Shown in pieces: positions 14,965-23,410 of a stretch of 64,000 nucleotides of DNA. Under the pieces are notes generated by a model. The model was not told the DNA's origin and did not search any database. It was given only the letters and a program-made list of their open reading frames with translations. Both the position numbers and the translations under genes were made by a program. Location of the stretch: positions 1,615,001 to 1,679,000 of the forward strand of contig NC_011989.1 in assembly GCF_000016285.1 (NCBI RefSeq), read 5' to 3'. How positions within the stretch are numbered: the stretch's first letter is position 1; each line of letters starts with the position of its first letter. Origin of the DNA: Allorhizobium ampelinum S4 (GTDB lineage: Bacteria > Pseudomonadota > Alphaproteobacteria > Rhizobiales > Rhizobiaceae).

Positions 14965-15828
14965 TTAGAGCACTTTTTTCAGCAGATATTGCCCATAAGC
15001 GCTCTTGCCATATTGCAGGCCGAGCGCTTCCAACTGCTGGGCGTCGATGAAACCGAGCCGATAGGCGATCTCTTCCGGGCAGGAAATCTTGAAGCCCTGA
15101 CGGCGTTCCAGCGTGGCGACGAATTCCGAGGCATCCAATAGACTGTCGGGCGTGCCGGTATCCAGCCACGCATAGCCGCGGCCCATCTTCACCACGTTCA
15201 GCCGACCGCGTTCTAGATACACGCGGTTGACGTCGGTGATCTCCAGCTCGCCACGCGCCGATGGCTTCAGGTTTGCAGCGATATCAACGACATCCTTGTC
15301 GTAGAAATATAGCCCGGTCACGGCCCAGCTCGACCGCGGCGTTGGCGGCTTTTCCTCGATCGAAATCGCCTTCATGTCCTTGTCGAATTCCACGACGCCG
15401 TACCGCTCGGGATCATTGACGTGATAGGCAAATACGGTTGCCCCGTCATTGCGTGCCACAGCACTTCTGAACAGGTCGTTGACACCATGGCCATAGAAAA
15501 TATTGTCGCCGAGGATCAAACAAGACGGATTAGAGCCGACGAAATCCGCGCCGATAATATAGGCCTGCGCCAGGCCATCCGGTGACGGCTGCTCGGCATA
15601 GGTCAACGAAATCCCCCATTTCGACCCATCGCCCAGCAGGCTTTGAAAGTTCGGCAGATCCTTTGGCGTCGAGATGATCAGGATGTCGCGAATCCCGGCC
15701 AGCATCAGCGTCGAGAGCGGATAATAGATCATCGGCTTGTCATAGACAGGCATGAGCTGCTTGGAGGTGACTAGCGTCATGGGATGCAGGCGGGTGCCGC
15801 TGCCACCGGCTAGAATGATACCCTTCAT
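14965..15828 (-). CDS. rfbA: Glucose-1-phosphate thymidylyltransferase
   Basis: A 287-residue enzyme, of normal family length, that makes dTDP-glucose from dTTP and glucose 1-phosphate. The nucleotide-binding start [16 protein letters not shown] is intact, as are [20 protein letters not shown] and NIFYGHG. It is the last gene of the minus-strand rhamnose operon and is separated from rfbD by 77 bp with a small hairpin (around 15869-15890). The operon lies inside the phage tail gene set, which is exceptional. All visible catalytic motifs look functional. Confidence 0.95.
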   Translation of the reverse strand: MKGIILAGGSGTRLHPMTLVTSKQLMPVYDKPMIYYPLSTLMLAGIRDILIISTPKDLPNFQSLLGDGSKWGISLTYAEQPSPDGLAQAYIIGADFVGSNPSCLILGDNIFYGHGVNDLFRSAVARNDGATVFAYHVNDPERYGVVEFDKDMKAISIEEKPPTPRSSWAVTGLYFYDKDVVDIAANLKPSARGELEITDVNRVYLERGRLNVVKMGRGYAWLDTGTPDSLLDASEFVATLERRQGFKISCPEEIAYRLGFIDAQQLEALGLQYGKSAYGQYLLKKVL

Positions 15829-15905
15829 TTATAAAACTCCTGACACGTCATTTGTGTTCGTTGTCTTTTGAGGAAAGCTGGCGACCAGTTTTCCCTAGAC
15901 AAACT

Positions 15906-16811
15906 CTAAACTGCGGCTGGTCGGCGTAACCGGTCGATGACCAGTTGCGTCGATACGCGCCAATCGGGGATATCGATAGCATGAACTCTGGCCAGTTTGG
16001 CGCAATCCAGCCGGGAGTTCGCAGGCCGTTTGGCGGGCGTCGGGTAGGCGCTGGCCGGGATTGGATTGACTTTGGCCGAAGGGCCGTTTTGCTCAGCCGA
16101 CAGCCTGAAGATCTCCGTTGCAAACTCCGCCCAGCTCGCCTCTCCCGTTCCCGTCATATGGAACGTGCCGCGCAGATCGGCGGCCTTGGACGACAGCAGG
16201 TTATCAGCCACCTTCAACACCGCATCGGCAATATCGAGCGCCGAGGTCGGATTGCCGATCTGGTCGGCGACCACGCCCAGTTCATCGCGGGTTTCAGCCA
16301 GCCGCAACATGGTCAGCAGAAAGTTCTTGCCGAACGGGCTATAGACCCAGGCCGTGCGCAGGATCGCGTGGTTATCGGTTTCAGCCGCCACCCGGCGCTC
16401 GCCTTCCAGCTTGCTGCGGCCATAGACGCCAAGCGGCGCAACCGGATCGGCCTCGTTATAGGGCGAAGCCTTGCTGCCATCGAAGACATAATCGGTCGAG
16501 ATATGGATGATCGGGATATCCAGCGCCTTGGCAACCCGCGCCAATTCCCCCGGCCCTTCGCCATTGACCGCAAAGGCCGCGGCCTCGTCGGTTTCGGCCT
16601 GGTCGACCGCGGTATAAGCGGCAGCCGAAATAATCAGGTCGGGTTTCGCTGCCCGCACAGCCGCTTCAATCGTCGCGGCATCGGCCAGATCAAGCTGTGG
16701 CCGACCCAGGGCGACCAGGTCGATATCCTTGCGATCGCTGGCTTTCTCAAGCAGCGACTGCACGACCTGTCCGGCCAGGCCCGTCACCAGATAGCGCTTC
16801 ACGCCGCTCAT
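15906..16811 (-). CDS. rfbD: dTDP-4-dehydrorhamnose reductase
   Basis: A 301-residue short-chain reductase that performs the last step to dTDP-L-rhamnose using NAD(P)H. The Rossmann start is [15 protein letters not shown], followed by [13 protein letters not shown], the active-site [10 protein letters not shown] and the YxxxK pair in YGRSKLEGE. Its ATG overlaps the rfbB stop by four bases, so the two are coupled. C-terminal residues ([14 protein letters not shown]) are the usual family end. Nothing suggests decay. Confidence 0.95.
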   Translation of the reverse strand: MSGVKRYLVTGLAGQVVQSLLEKASDRKDIDLVALGRPQLDLADAATIEAAVRAAKPDLIISAAAYTAVDQAETDEAAAFAVNGEGPGELARVAKALDIPIIHISTDYVFDGSKASPYNEADPVAPLGVYGRSKLEGERRVAAETDNHAILRTAWVYSPFGKNFLLTMLRLAETRDELGVVADQIGNPTSALDIADAVLKVADNLLSSKAADLRGTFHMTGTGEASWAEFATEIFRLSAEQNGPSAKVNPIPASAYPTPAKRPANSRLDCAKLARVHAIDIPDWRVSTQLVIDRLRRPAAV

Positions 16812-17866
16812 TTGCTCGCGGCTTTCAGCAGGCCAAGACGGCTACCATCATAGCCCTGGCGCAACGGTTCCCACCACCAGCGGTTTTCAAGATACCATTT
16901 CACGGTTTTCTCGATGCCGGTCTCGAAATTTTCCTGAGCCTTCCAGCCGAGTTCGGTTTCCAGCCGCGTCGCGTCGATGGCATAACGGGCGTCGTGGCCG
17001 GGACGGTCGGTCACGTATTGGATCAGCTTCTCATGCGGCGTATCCGACGGATGCAGGCCATCCATCAGCGCGCAGACGCGGGTGACGACCTCAATATTGC
17101 GTCGCTCATTGCGGCCACCGACATTATAGGTTTCGCCAATCTGTCCACGCTCCGCGATGATATCAAGCGCCCTGGCATGGTCTTCGACGTAAAGCCAATC
17201 GCGGATATTGGCGCCATTGCCGTAGACCGGCAGAGGCTTGCCTTCCATCGCGTTGATGATCATCAGCGGAATGAGCTTTTCCGGAAAATGGAAGGGGCCG
17301 TAATTGTTGGAGCAATTCGACACCACCACCGGCAGGCCATAGGTGCGCGCCCAGGCCTTGGCGAGATGGTCGGAAGCGGCTTTCGAGGCGGAATAGGGGG
17401 AGCTTGGATCATAAGGGGTGGTTTCGGTAAACAGACCCTCATCGCCCAGCGAACCATAAACTTCGTCGGTCGAGACATGCAGGAAGCGGAAACCGTCCTT
17501 GCTCGCACCTTCCAGCCCCTGCCAATAGGCGCGGGCGCATTCCAACATGGTGAACGTGCCGAGCACATTGGTCTCGACGAAATCCTTGGCGCCAGTAATT
17601 GAGCGGTCGACATGGCTTTCGGCGGCCAGATGCATGACGCGGTCGGGCTTGAAGCTTGCAAAAGCCGAGGCGATTGCCTGGCCGTCGCAGATATCGGCCT
17701 GAAGGAACCGGTAAAGCGGATTTGCCTCAACCGATTTCAGCGAGGTCAAGGTACCCGCATAGGTGAGCTTGTCGACATTCAGGACGTCATAGCCTTTTTC
17801 AAGCACCAAATGGCGAACAACGGCCGATCCGATAAAGCCGGCACCGCCGGTTACAAGTACGCGCAT
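16808..17866 (-). CDS. rfbB: dTDP-glucose 4,6-dehydratase
   Basis: A 352-residue extended SDR enzyme that converts dTDP-glucose to dTDP-4-keto-6-deoxyglucose. Clear motifs are [28 protein letters not shown], the [10 protein letters not shown] stretch with the catalytic Asp-Glu, and [10 protein letters not shown] with the Tyr-Lys pair; [16 protein letters not shown] is also typical. It follows rfbC by a 54-bp gap and overlaps rfbD. The four genes cover the complete route from glucose 1-phosphate to dTDP-L-rhamnose. Confidence 0.95.
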   Translation of the reverse strand: MRVLVTGGAGFIGSAVVRHLVLEKGYDVLNVDKLTYAGTLTSLKSVEANPLYRFLQADICDGQAIASAFASFKPDRVMHLAAESHVDRSITGAKDFVETNVLGTFTMLECARAYWQGLEGASKDGFRFLHVSTDEVYGSLGDEGLFTETTPYDPSSPYSASKAASDHLAKAWARTYGLPVVVSNCSNNYGPFHFPEKLIPLMIINAMEGKPLPVYGNGANIRDWLYVEDHARALDIIAERGQIGETYNVGGRNERRNIEVVTRVCALMDGLHPSDTPHEKLIQYVTDRPGHDARYAIDATRLETELGWKAQENFETGIEKTVKWYLENRWWWEPLRQGYDGSRLGLLKAASK

Positions 17867-17920
17867 GATTTTCGATATCCCCTAGCGTTCATAGAGCAGA
17901 CTGGCACCAAGCAGAGGCGC

Positions 17921-18484
17921 TTAAGGCTGATAGACGAAATTCGTCTCAAGCTCGCTCAGTTTCGGCTGCTTCTTGTCCTTGTCAGACAGGATGGCGTTGT
18001 CTTCCGTCACCGGCCAATCGATTGCCAGCGCCGGATCGTTCCACAACAGGCCCCGGTCATGATCCGGGCTGTAATAATCCGTCACCTTGTAGCTGATCAC
18101 GGTATTGGGCTGCAATGTGCAGAAGCCATGCGCAAAACCCGGCGGCACCCAAAGCTGGCAGCCGTTTTCGGCAGTCAGTTCGGCTTTCACCATCTGGCCA
18201 TAGGTCGGCGAGCCCTGGCGAATATCGACAGCGACGTCCAGCAAAGCGCCAGCCGCACAAGAAACGAGCTTGCCCTGCGCCCTCGGGTTCAACTGGAAAT
18301 GCAGGCCGCGAACCGTACCAACCTCGGCCGAAAACGACTTGTTGTCCTGAACGAAGGTGAAAGGTCCCACTTCGCTTTCAAACAGGCTGGCGCGGAAGGT
18401 TTCCATGAAATAGCCCCGCGCATCCCCAAACCGCTTTGGAGTGATTAGAAAAACGCCCGACAGCTTCGTTTCTTCAAACTGCAT
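17921..18484 (-). CDS. rfbC: dTDP-4-dehydrorhamnose 3,5-epimerase
   Basis: A 187-residue cupin enzyme and the first gene of the minus-strand rhamnose operon. The catalytic His lies in TVRGLHFQLNPRAQGKLV, and ALLDVAVDIRQGSPTYGQ, VPPGFAHGFCTLQ and YKVTDYYSPDHDRGLLWND are family signatures. The region 18485-18560 must hold the operon promoter. It points away from the tape-measure gene that begins 433 bp to its right. Confidence 0.95.
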   Translation of the reverse strand: MQFEETKLSGVFLITPKRFGDARGYFMETFRASLFESEVGPFTFVQDNKSFSAEVGTVRGLHFQLNPRAQGKLVSCAAGALLDVAVDIRQGSPTYGQMVKAELTAENGCQLWVPPGFAHGFCTLQPNTVISYKVTDYYSPDHDRGLLWNDPALAIDWPVTEDNAILSDKDKKQPKLSELETNFVYQP

Positions 18485-18916
18485 TCTTATCCCTTTGAAT
18501 TAAGCCCCTCGCGCAATTAACCACCTCGATCTCACGAGGCAAGCAAAATGCTCGGCGCGCACTGTCTTAAACGGAAGATTATGACGTTATTCCGACAGTC
18601 CGCGCGACTGGCTGCCACCATTTCAGGCAAGCATTTGCTAATTGTGTCTCTTTGCGACACCATCCGTTCAAAACGGGGGCCCCTCCAAAAAGCTCGAAAA
18701 CGGCACGAAAGCCGACGAGCAATCAAGCGGCGGAACCGGATCTTCCTCGCTGGCATCCACGAGATTGACAGTTTTCACCCGGCGCGCTGGGTCTGCCTTC
18801 AGAAGGTCGGCAAAGCTGACCGAACCAGGCCCCAGCGTGACATGCGGCAACCGATCTACGACCTATCCGGTCGGAGGCCGCCAGCCCACTGAATCCTTTC
18901 AAAATCCGAGGCACCC
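18485..18916. other. Right junction between the rhamnose operon and the phage tail operon
   Basis: A 432-bp gap. The left part must contain the promoter of the minus-strand rfb operon. The right part ends with GAGG about six bases before the tape-measure ATG. A minus-strand frame at 18668-18850, starting only at a TTG, reads VSFADLLKADPARRVKTVNL and has rhizobial codon use; it might be the remains of a small gene, but it has no convincing start and I do not call it. No repeats or att-like match to the left junction (14788-14964) were seen. Confidence 0.45.
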
Positions 18917-21664
18917 ATGGCAACCGACCTAGAAAAACTCGTCGTGCAGCTTTCGGCCGACATCAAAGGCTATCAGCGCGAGATGCAGAAGGCGGCTGGC
19001 GTCACCAACGCCCAAGCCCGCGCCATTGAGAACCGCCTGAAGAAAATGGACGGCCAGTTCTCGGCGCTTGGCACGTCCATGGCGCGCGGGCTGATCACGC
19101 CGATTGCGGGGATCTCGGCGGCGCTGACAGTGGATTCCGTCATCCATTATGCCGACGCCTGGACCAGCGCCAAGAACAGCCTGGCCGTCGCTGGCGTCGT
19201 CGGAACAAATCAAGTTTCCGTCCTCGACCAGATTTACAACTCTGCCCAGCGCAATGCCGCCCCGATTGGTGCCATGGCCGATTTGTTCGGCAAGGCGGCG
19301 CAATCCGGTGATTCGCTTGGTGCGTCTCAGGCCGATCTGCTGAAATTCACCGATGGCGTCGGCACGGCACTGAAGATCGAGGGCAAGTCTGCCACCGAAG
19401 CGCAAGGCGCGCTGACGCAGCTCGGCCAGCTCCTCGGCTCGACCCGCGTCCAGGCCGAAGAATTCAATTCGGTCAATGAAGGGGCGCGACCGATCCTGAT
19501 CGCCGTTGCCAATGGTCTCAGCGCTGCGGGCGGTTCTGTCAGTAAGCTCAAACAATTGGTCAATGATGGCAAAGTGTCCAACCAGGAATTCTTTCAGTCG
19601 TTCCTGAAGGGCTTGCCGACCATCCAGGGGATGGCGGCCAATGCCACCCAGACGATTGAACAGGGCGTGACCAAGGTGAACAATGCTTTCACCCGTTATA
19701 TCGGCCAGACGGATGAAAGCCTCGGCGCATCCCAGCGCCTGGTGGCTGGATTGAATGCTCTGGCGGATAATTTTGAACAGACGGCCGATGTCGTCCTGAA
19801 GCTCGCCTCTGTCATTGCTGCCGCTCTGGTTGGCCGGTCCATCGCTCTGATGATTGCCAATCTCGGCCTCGCCACAGCGGCAGTTGTCCGGCTGGTCGCG
19901 GCGCTGCGGGCTGCATCGTCCATGGCTGGCATTGCGACCGCCATCAGCGGCATCGGTGCTGCTGCCGGTCCGCTCGGCCTCATCATCGGCGGAACGGTCG
20001 TCGGTGCGCTTGCACTGTTTGCGAGTGGATCGGGTGAGGCAGGCCAAGCTGCTGACCGGTTTTCCGAGCGTTTGAAGCGTGTCGGAGAGGCGGCCGAAGA
20101 ATCGGCCGAAAAGGTTGATAAGGCGCGCCAAAGCTACAATGCCGTTAAGGAAAACCAGTTGGCGCAGGAAGCCAAAGTAGCGGCCTCGTCTCTTAAAAGC
20201 ACCAGTGACGAGACGATCAACCTCCTATCGTATTTTGCTAAAATGCGTGAATCCAACCTGATCACGCCTGAGCAAGCGACCGAACTTGAGCGGTTGCGTG
20301 ACGGCATTAAGACCGGCTCTGTTTCGGCTGACGATGCGCGGCAATCTCTGGCTAAGATGGCGACTGCGGACTACAATTTTCAGCAGATCGCAGACGCGAT
20401 AGACCCAATCCTCAAGAAACTGACGACGATCAGCGTCGCTGCACAACAAACAGCAAGCGATCTCGCCGCCGTCCAATCTGCAAAGGTCATGTCTCCAGAA
20501 CAGGTTGCCGGATACAAGCAATATGCGCAATCGCGCAAACAGGGCGAGGAGATGCTGCGGATCGGCAAGGCCTACGCTGATGAGGCGCAACGCCAGAACA
20601 CGCTGTCGAAAGAGCAGCTGGCTATTGAAGGCAAGAGGGCTAAAATCAAGGCGGATCTCGCTAAAACGGGCGGGGTTTTGCCTGATGATAAAATCACATC
20701 CTTGGCAATTGCGGAGGTCAAAGCGGATGAGCGGCGCTCCGATACCGGCAAAACGACCGCCGCGCCGAGAGCGACGGCAGATGACCGGCTCGACATGGAT
20801 ATCCAGTCGATCCGGGATCGGACGGCGGCCCTCGTCGAAGAGCAGGCAGTCGTCGGGCAATCCTACCGTCAACAGGAAAAGCGCCGCATGGCGCTCGATC
20901 TCGAACAGCAGGCGCTCCAGGATGTCCGTGAAGAGGCGCGGCGCAAGGGCGATGCTGACTGGCAGAATGCCAAGCTGGCACCTGAACAGATCGCCAAGAT
21001 CAATGCCGCCTCGGACGCTTATGCCGAGCAGGCCGATATCCTGCGCAAGGTCGAGGACGCCCAGCAGCGGTCGCAACAGGCAGCACAAGAGTTCTACGAT
21101 ACCGCCAAGTCAGCCTTTTCCGATGTGATCATGGGGGCCGAAAGCTTTAGCGATGCCCTGTCCGGCGTTCTCAAGAAGCTGGGCGAACTGGCGTTGAATA
21201 GCGCGTTTGACGGCCTGTTCGGCGGATCGTCCGCGACCAGCAGTGGTGGCTGGTTGACCGGCTTTGCCAAGGCGATTGGCTTTGCTGATGGCGGCTATAC
21301 CGGGGCAGGGGGCAAATATGAGCCTGCGGGCGTCGTGCATAAGGGCGAATATGTCTTTGACGCGGATGCCGTTCGAAAGGCTGGTGGACCGGCTGGCCTG
21401 GACGCCATGCGCAAGCGGCTGAAGGGCTATTCCAGCGGCGGCTATGTTGGGCCAAGTGCGCCACGCATGCCGGATCTGTCCAGGGCTGCTGCCAGCAAAG
21501 CCAGCTCGGTGCAGATCAGTATTAATCCGGTGATCGACAATCGCGGGGCTTCTGTTGAAGCGGTGGCGCGTCAAGAGCAGGCGATGAATAAGCTGCAAAA
21601 GACCTTGCCAGCCCAAATCATCACGGCGGTGCGCGATGCCAGGGCGAGGGGTGTGAAGGTATGA
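18917..21664 (+). CDS. Tail tape measure protein
   Basis: A 915-residue protein that sets tail length. It starts with an N-terminal coiled coil (LVVQLSADIKGYQREMQKAA), then the TIGR02675-like tape measure domain (about residues 75-260: DSVIHYADAWTSAKNSLAVA, AQGALTQLGQLLGSTRVQAE). Hydrophobic segments at about 290-375 (LKLASVIAAALVGRSIALMI, AAGPLGLIIGGTVVGALALF) are the usual membrane-insertion part, followed by long helical coiled coils and a Gly-rich end. Short for the family but consistent with a modest tail. It lies 4.1 kb from the chaperone genes, with the rfb operon between. Confidence 0.92.
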   Translation: MATDLEKLVVQLSADIKGYQREMQKAAGVTNAQARAIENRLKKMDGQFSALGTSMARGLITPIAGISAALTVDSVIHYADAWTSAKNSLAVAGVVGTNQVSVLDQIYNSAQRNAAPIGAMADLFGKAAQSGDSLGASQADLLKFTDGVGTALKIEGKSATEAQGALTQLGQLLGSTRVQAEEFNSVNEGARPILIAVANGLSAAGGSVSKLKQLVNDGKVSNQEFFQSFLKGLPTIQGMAANATQTIEQGVTKVNNAFTRYIGQTDESLGASQRLVAGLNALADNFEQTADVVLKLASVIAAALVGRSIALMIANLGLATAAVVRLVAALRAASSMAGIATAISGIGAAAGPLGLIIGGTVVGALALFASGSGEAGQAADRFSERLKRVGEAAEESAEKVDKARQSYNAVKENQLAQEAKVAASSLKSTSDETINLLSYFAKMRESNLITPEQATELERLRDGIKTGSVSADDARQSLAKMATADYNFQQIADAIDPILKKLTTISVAAQQTASDLAAVQSAKVMSPEQVAGYKQYAQSRKQGEEMLRIGKAYADEAQRQNTLSKEQLAIEGKRAKIKADLAKTGGVLPDDKITSLAIAEVKADERRSDTGKTTAAPRATADDRLDMDIQSIRDRTAALVEEQAVVGQSYRQQEKRRMALDLEQQALQDVREEARRKGDADWQNAKLAPEQIAKINAASDAYAEQADILRKVEDAQQRSQQAAQEFYDTAKSAFSDVIMGAESFSDALSGVLKKLGELALNSAFDGLFGGSSATSSGGWLTGFAKAIGFADGGYTGAGGKYEPAGVVHKGEYVFDADAVRKAGGPAGLDAMRKRLKGYSSGGYVGPSAPRMPDLSRAAASKASSVQISINPVIDNRGASVEAVARQEQAMNKLQKTLPAQIITAVRDARARGVKV

Positions 21665-22287
21665 CTATCCTCTATCCCATTGATCTGCTCGCCGACTTTC
21701 CCGGTTGGACCACCAAGTTCGAACCACTGTATCGCCAGGAGCAATCGCGCACCGCTGGCGGGGTGACTTACATCAAGGATCTCGGGTCGCCGCTGTGGTC
21801 GGCGGCCTATCAGACAAAGCAGTTGAAGCCGAACGACCTGGACGCCTGGCGGGCGCGGATCGAGGCGCTGGAAGGCGGGCTGCAATACTTCCGGGGGTAT
21901 TCGCTGTCACGATCCCGGCCCATTGCCTCTCCGACCGGTAGGCCCGTGCCGGACAATGGCGTGGTGCTGTCGGCCATCGGCGGTGACAATAAGAGCGTGA
22001 CACTCTCAGGGTTGGGTGCCGGTTATGTGGTCTCGGTTGGCGACATGATCCAGATCGCAGGCAGCGGGCTTTACCGCATTGTCGAGGGTGCGGTTGCCAA
22101 TGGGTCGGGTGTTGCCGGGCCGTTCGAGCTTCGCCCGCATCTGTGGCCGGGGACCGCTGCGGGGTCTGCGGTCACGCTGCTGCGGCCCTCCTGCACGATG
22201 ATGATCGTGCCGGGGTCGATTTCCTCTGAAGCCGATGCGTCCACCGGGCGCGGCTCTGTGTCTTTCCAAGGTATCGAGGTGCGCTGA
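21661..22287 (+). CDS. Distal tail protein of the tape-measure cluster
   Basis: A 208-residue protein translationally coupled to the tape measure (ATGA). It reads YPIDLLADFPGWTTKFEPLY near the start and, later, a beta-rich part with DMIQIAGSGLYRIVEGA. The first 90 residues resemble the start of distal tail proteins in rhizobial siphophages, where the next three genes form the tail tip. I do not have a firm family name. The likely role is the Dit-like ring between tail tube and tip. Confidence 0.65.
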   Translation: MTILYPIDLLADFPGWTTKFEPLYRQEQSRTAGGVTYIKDLGSPLWSAAYQTKQLKPNDLDAWRARIEALEGGLQYFRGYSLSRSRPIASPTGRPVPDNGVVLSAIGGDNKSVTLSGLGAGYVVSVGDMIQIAGSGLYRIVEGAVANGSGVAGPFELRPHLWPGTAAGSAVTLLRPSCTMMIVPGSISSEADASTGRGSVSFQGIEVR

Positions 22288-22973
22288 TGCGCTTATATCC
22301 TGCTGCAATCACCAACGCGCTGGCGGCGCGGCAATTGGTGGCGCGTGATTTTCTCTGGATCATTGCGCGCGACCGGACCACTGGAAACCCGGCTGCGGTC
22401 GGCTTCTGGTCAGATGTCGGCAATGTCTCTGCCGAGGTCGTGCATCCTGACACCGGCAACGCTGATGTCAGGAGCTTTTACGGCTCCGGCACATTGATCA
22501 GCGTCACAGAAATCCCGTTGGTCTCGACGCTAGAGGCGCAGAACGTTACCATCACCATGTCCCAGATTGACGATATGGTGGCGCAGGCCGTGCGGCTCTA
22601 CGATTGCAAACAGGCCCGCGTGGAAATCTATCGCGGTCTGTTTTCTCCGCAGACACGCAAGCTGGTGTCTCCGGCAGAGCTGCGGTTCCTGGGCTTTATC
22701 GACACGATAGAGATCAAGACCCCAGCCGAAGGCGATACCGGCGCGGTAACACTGACCTGCGCCTCGCACATGCAGGAGATTACCCGGTCCAATCCCGACA
22801 CCCGGTCGGATGCCAGCCAGAAGCTGCGCAGCTCCACCGATAATTTCTATCAGGATGCGGCGGTGGTTGGCGATTGGGAACTGTTCTGGGGGCAGACGCA
22901 GGGTAAGATTACCACGTCAAAGGCAAACAGCATGGCGGATTTCCTGGCCAAGGCGTTGGCTAAAAATGGTTAG
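22287..22973 (+). CDS. Tail tip hub protein (DUF2163-like)
   Basis: A 228-residue protein that directly abuts the previous gene. Segments such as ARDFLWIIARDRTTGNPAAV, RLYDCKQARVEIYRG and PAELRFLGFIDTIEIKTPAE recall the DUF2163/GTA baseplate protein family, which builds the tail-tip hub. The C-terminus (DFLAKALAKNG) overlaps the next gene's ATG at 22966. The family assignment is by pattern memory, so it is moderate. Confidence 0.65.
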   Translation: MRLYPAAITNALAARQLVARDFLWIIARDRTTGNPAAVGFWSDVGNVSAEVVHPDTGNADVRSFYGSGTLISVTEIPLVSTLEAQNVTITMSQIDDMVAQAVRLYDCKQARVEIYRGLFSPQTRKLVSPAELRFLGFIDTIEIKTPAEGDTGAVTLTCASHMQEITRSNPDTRSDASQKLRSSTDNFYQDAAVVGDWELFWGQTQGKITTSKANSMADFLAKALAKNG

Positions 22974-23397
22974 GCCTGGCACGAGTTCCGACCGGTTTGC
23001 CGTCATCGCCCTGCTGCGGGACAGCCATGCAGCGGCTGGCTATGCCTTCCGGTTCGAAGCGGCGCGGGCCGATGCGCTGTATCGCCTGCACCTCGACAAT
23101 CCCATGGCCTGCGCGCTGCTGCTGGAACGCGATGGCAGCGTGTGCGGCCTGCTGCTGGCCTCGGCCTTTGACCATCCCTTCGGGGCGGGTCTGATGGCCA
23201 AGGAAACGGTGTGGTTCATCGCACCGCAGGCGCGGGGTCGCTCCGGCCTTATCATGCTCAATGCCTATGAGGCATGGGCCAAATCCATTGGCTGCGTCTC
23301 CATCGGCATGGCGGCGCTTGCCACCAACGATGTGTCGAGCCTCTACGCGCGGCGCGGTTATACGCCCGCTGAGACGCATTTTATCAAACCCATCTAA
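22966..23397 (+). CDS. GNAT-type acetyltransferase-like protein in the tail module
   Basis: About 143 residues from ATG 22966, which overlaps the previous stop. The pattern fits a GNAT fold: RFAVIALLRDSHAAAGYAF at the start, LLERDGSVCGLLLASAFDHP as the central strand pair, TVWFIAPQARGRSGLIMLN with the acetyl-CoA loop (QARGRSG), and the end SSLYARRGYTPAETHFI. GNATs in this place occur in Rhizobiales phages near the tail tip. A role in modifying a tail or host-surface component is guesswork. Confidence 0.75.
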   Translation: MVRPGTSSDRFAVIALLRDSHAAAGYAFRFEAARADALYRLHLDNPMACALLLERDGSVCGLLLASAFDHPFGAGLMAKETVWFIAPQARGRSGLIMLNAYEAWAKSIGCVSIGMAALATNDVSSLYARRGYTPAETHFIKPI

Positions 23398-23410
23398 GGG
23401 TATCCCATCC

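Noticed and set aside
18548..18892. Plus-strand frame of 114 codons at the right junction of the rfb insert
   Set aside because: Arg-rich shadow composition and no ribosome-binding site; the opposite frame there looks more like protein.
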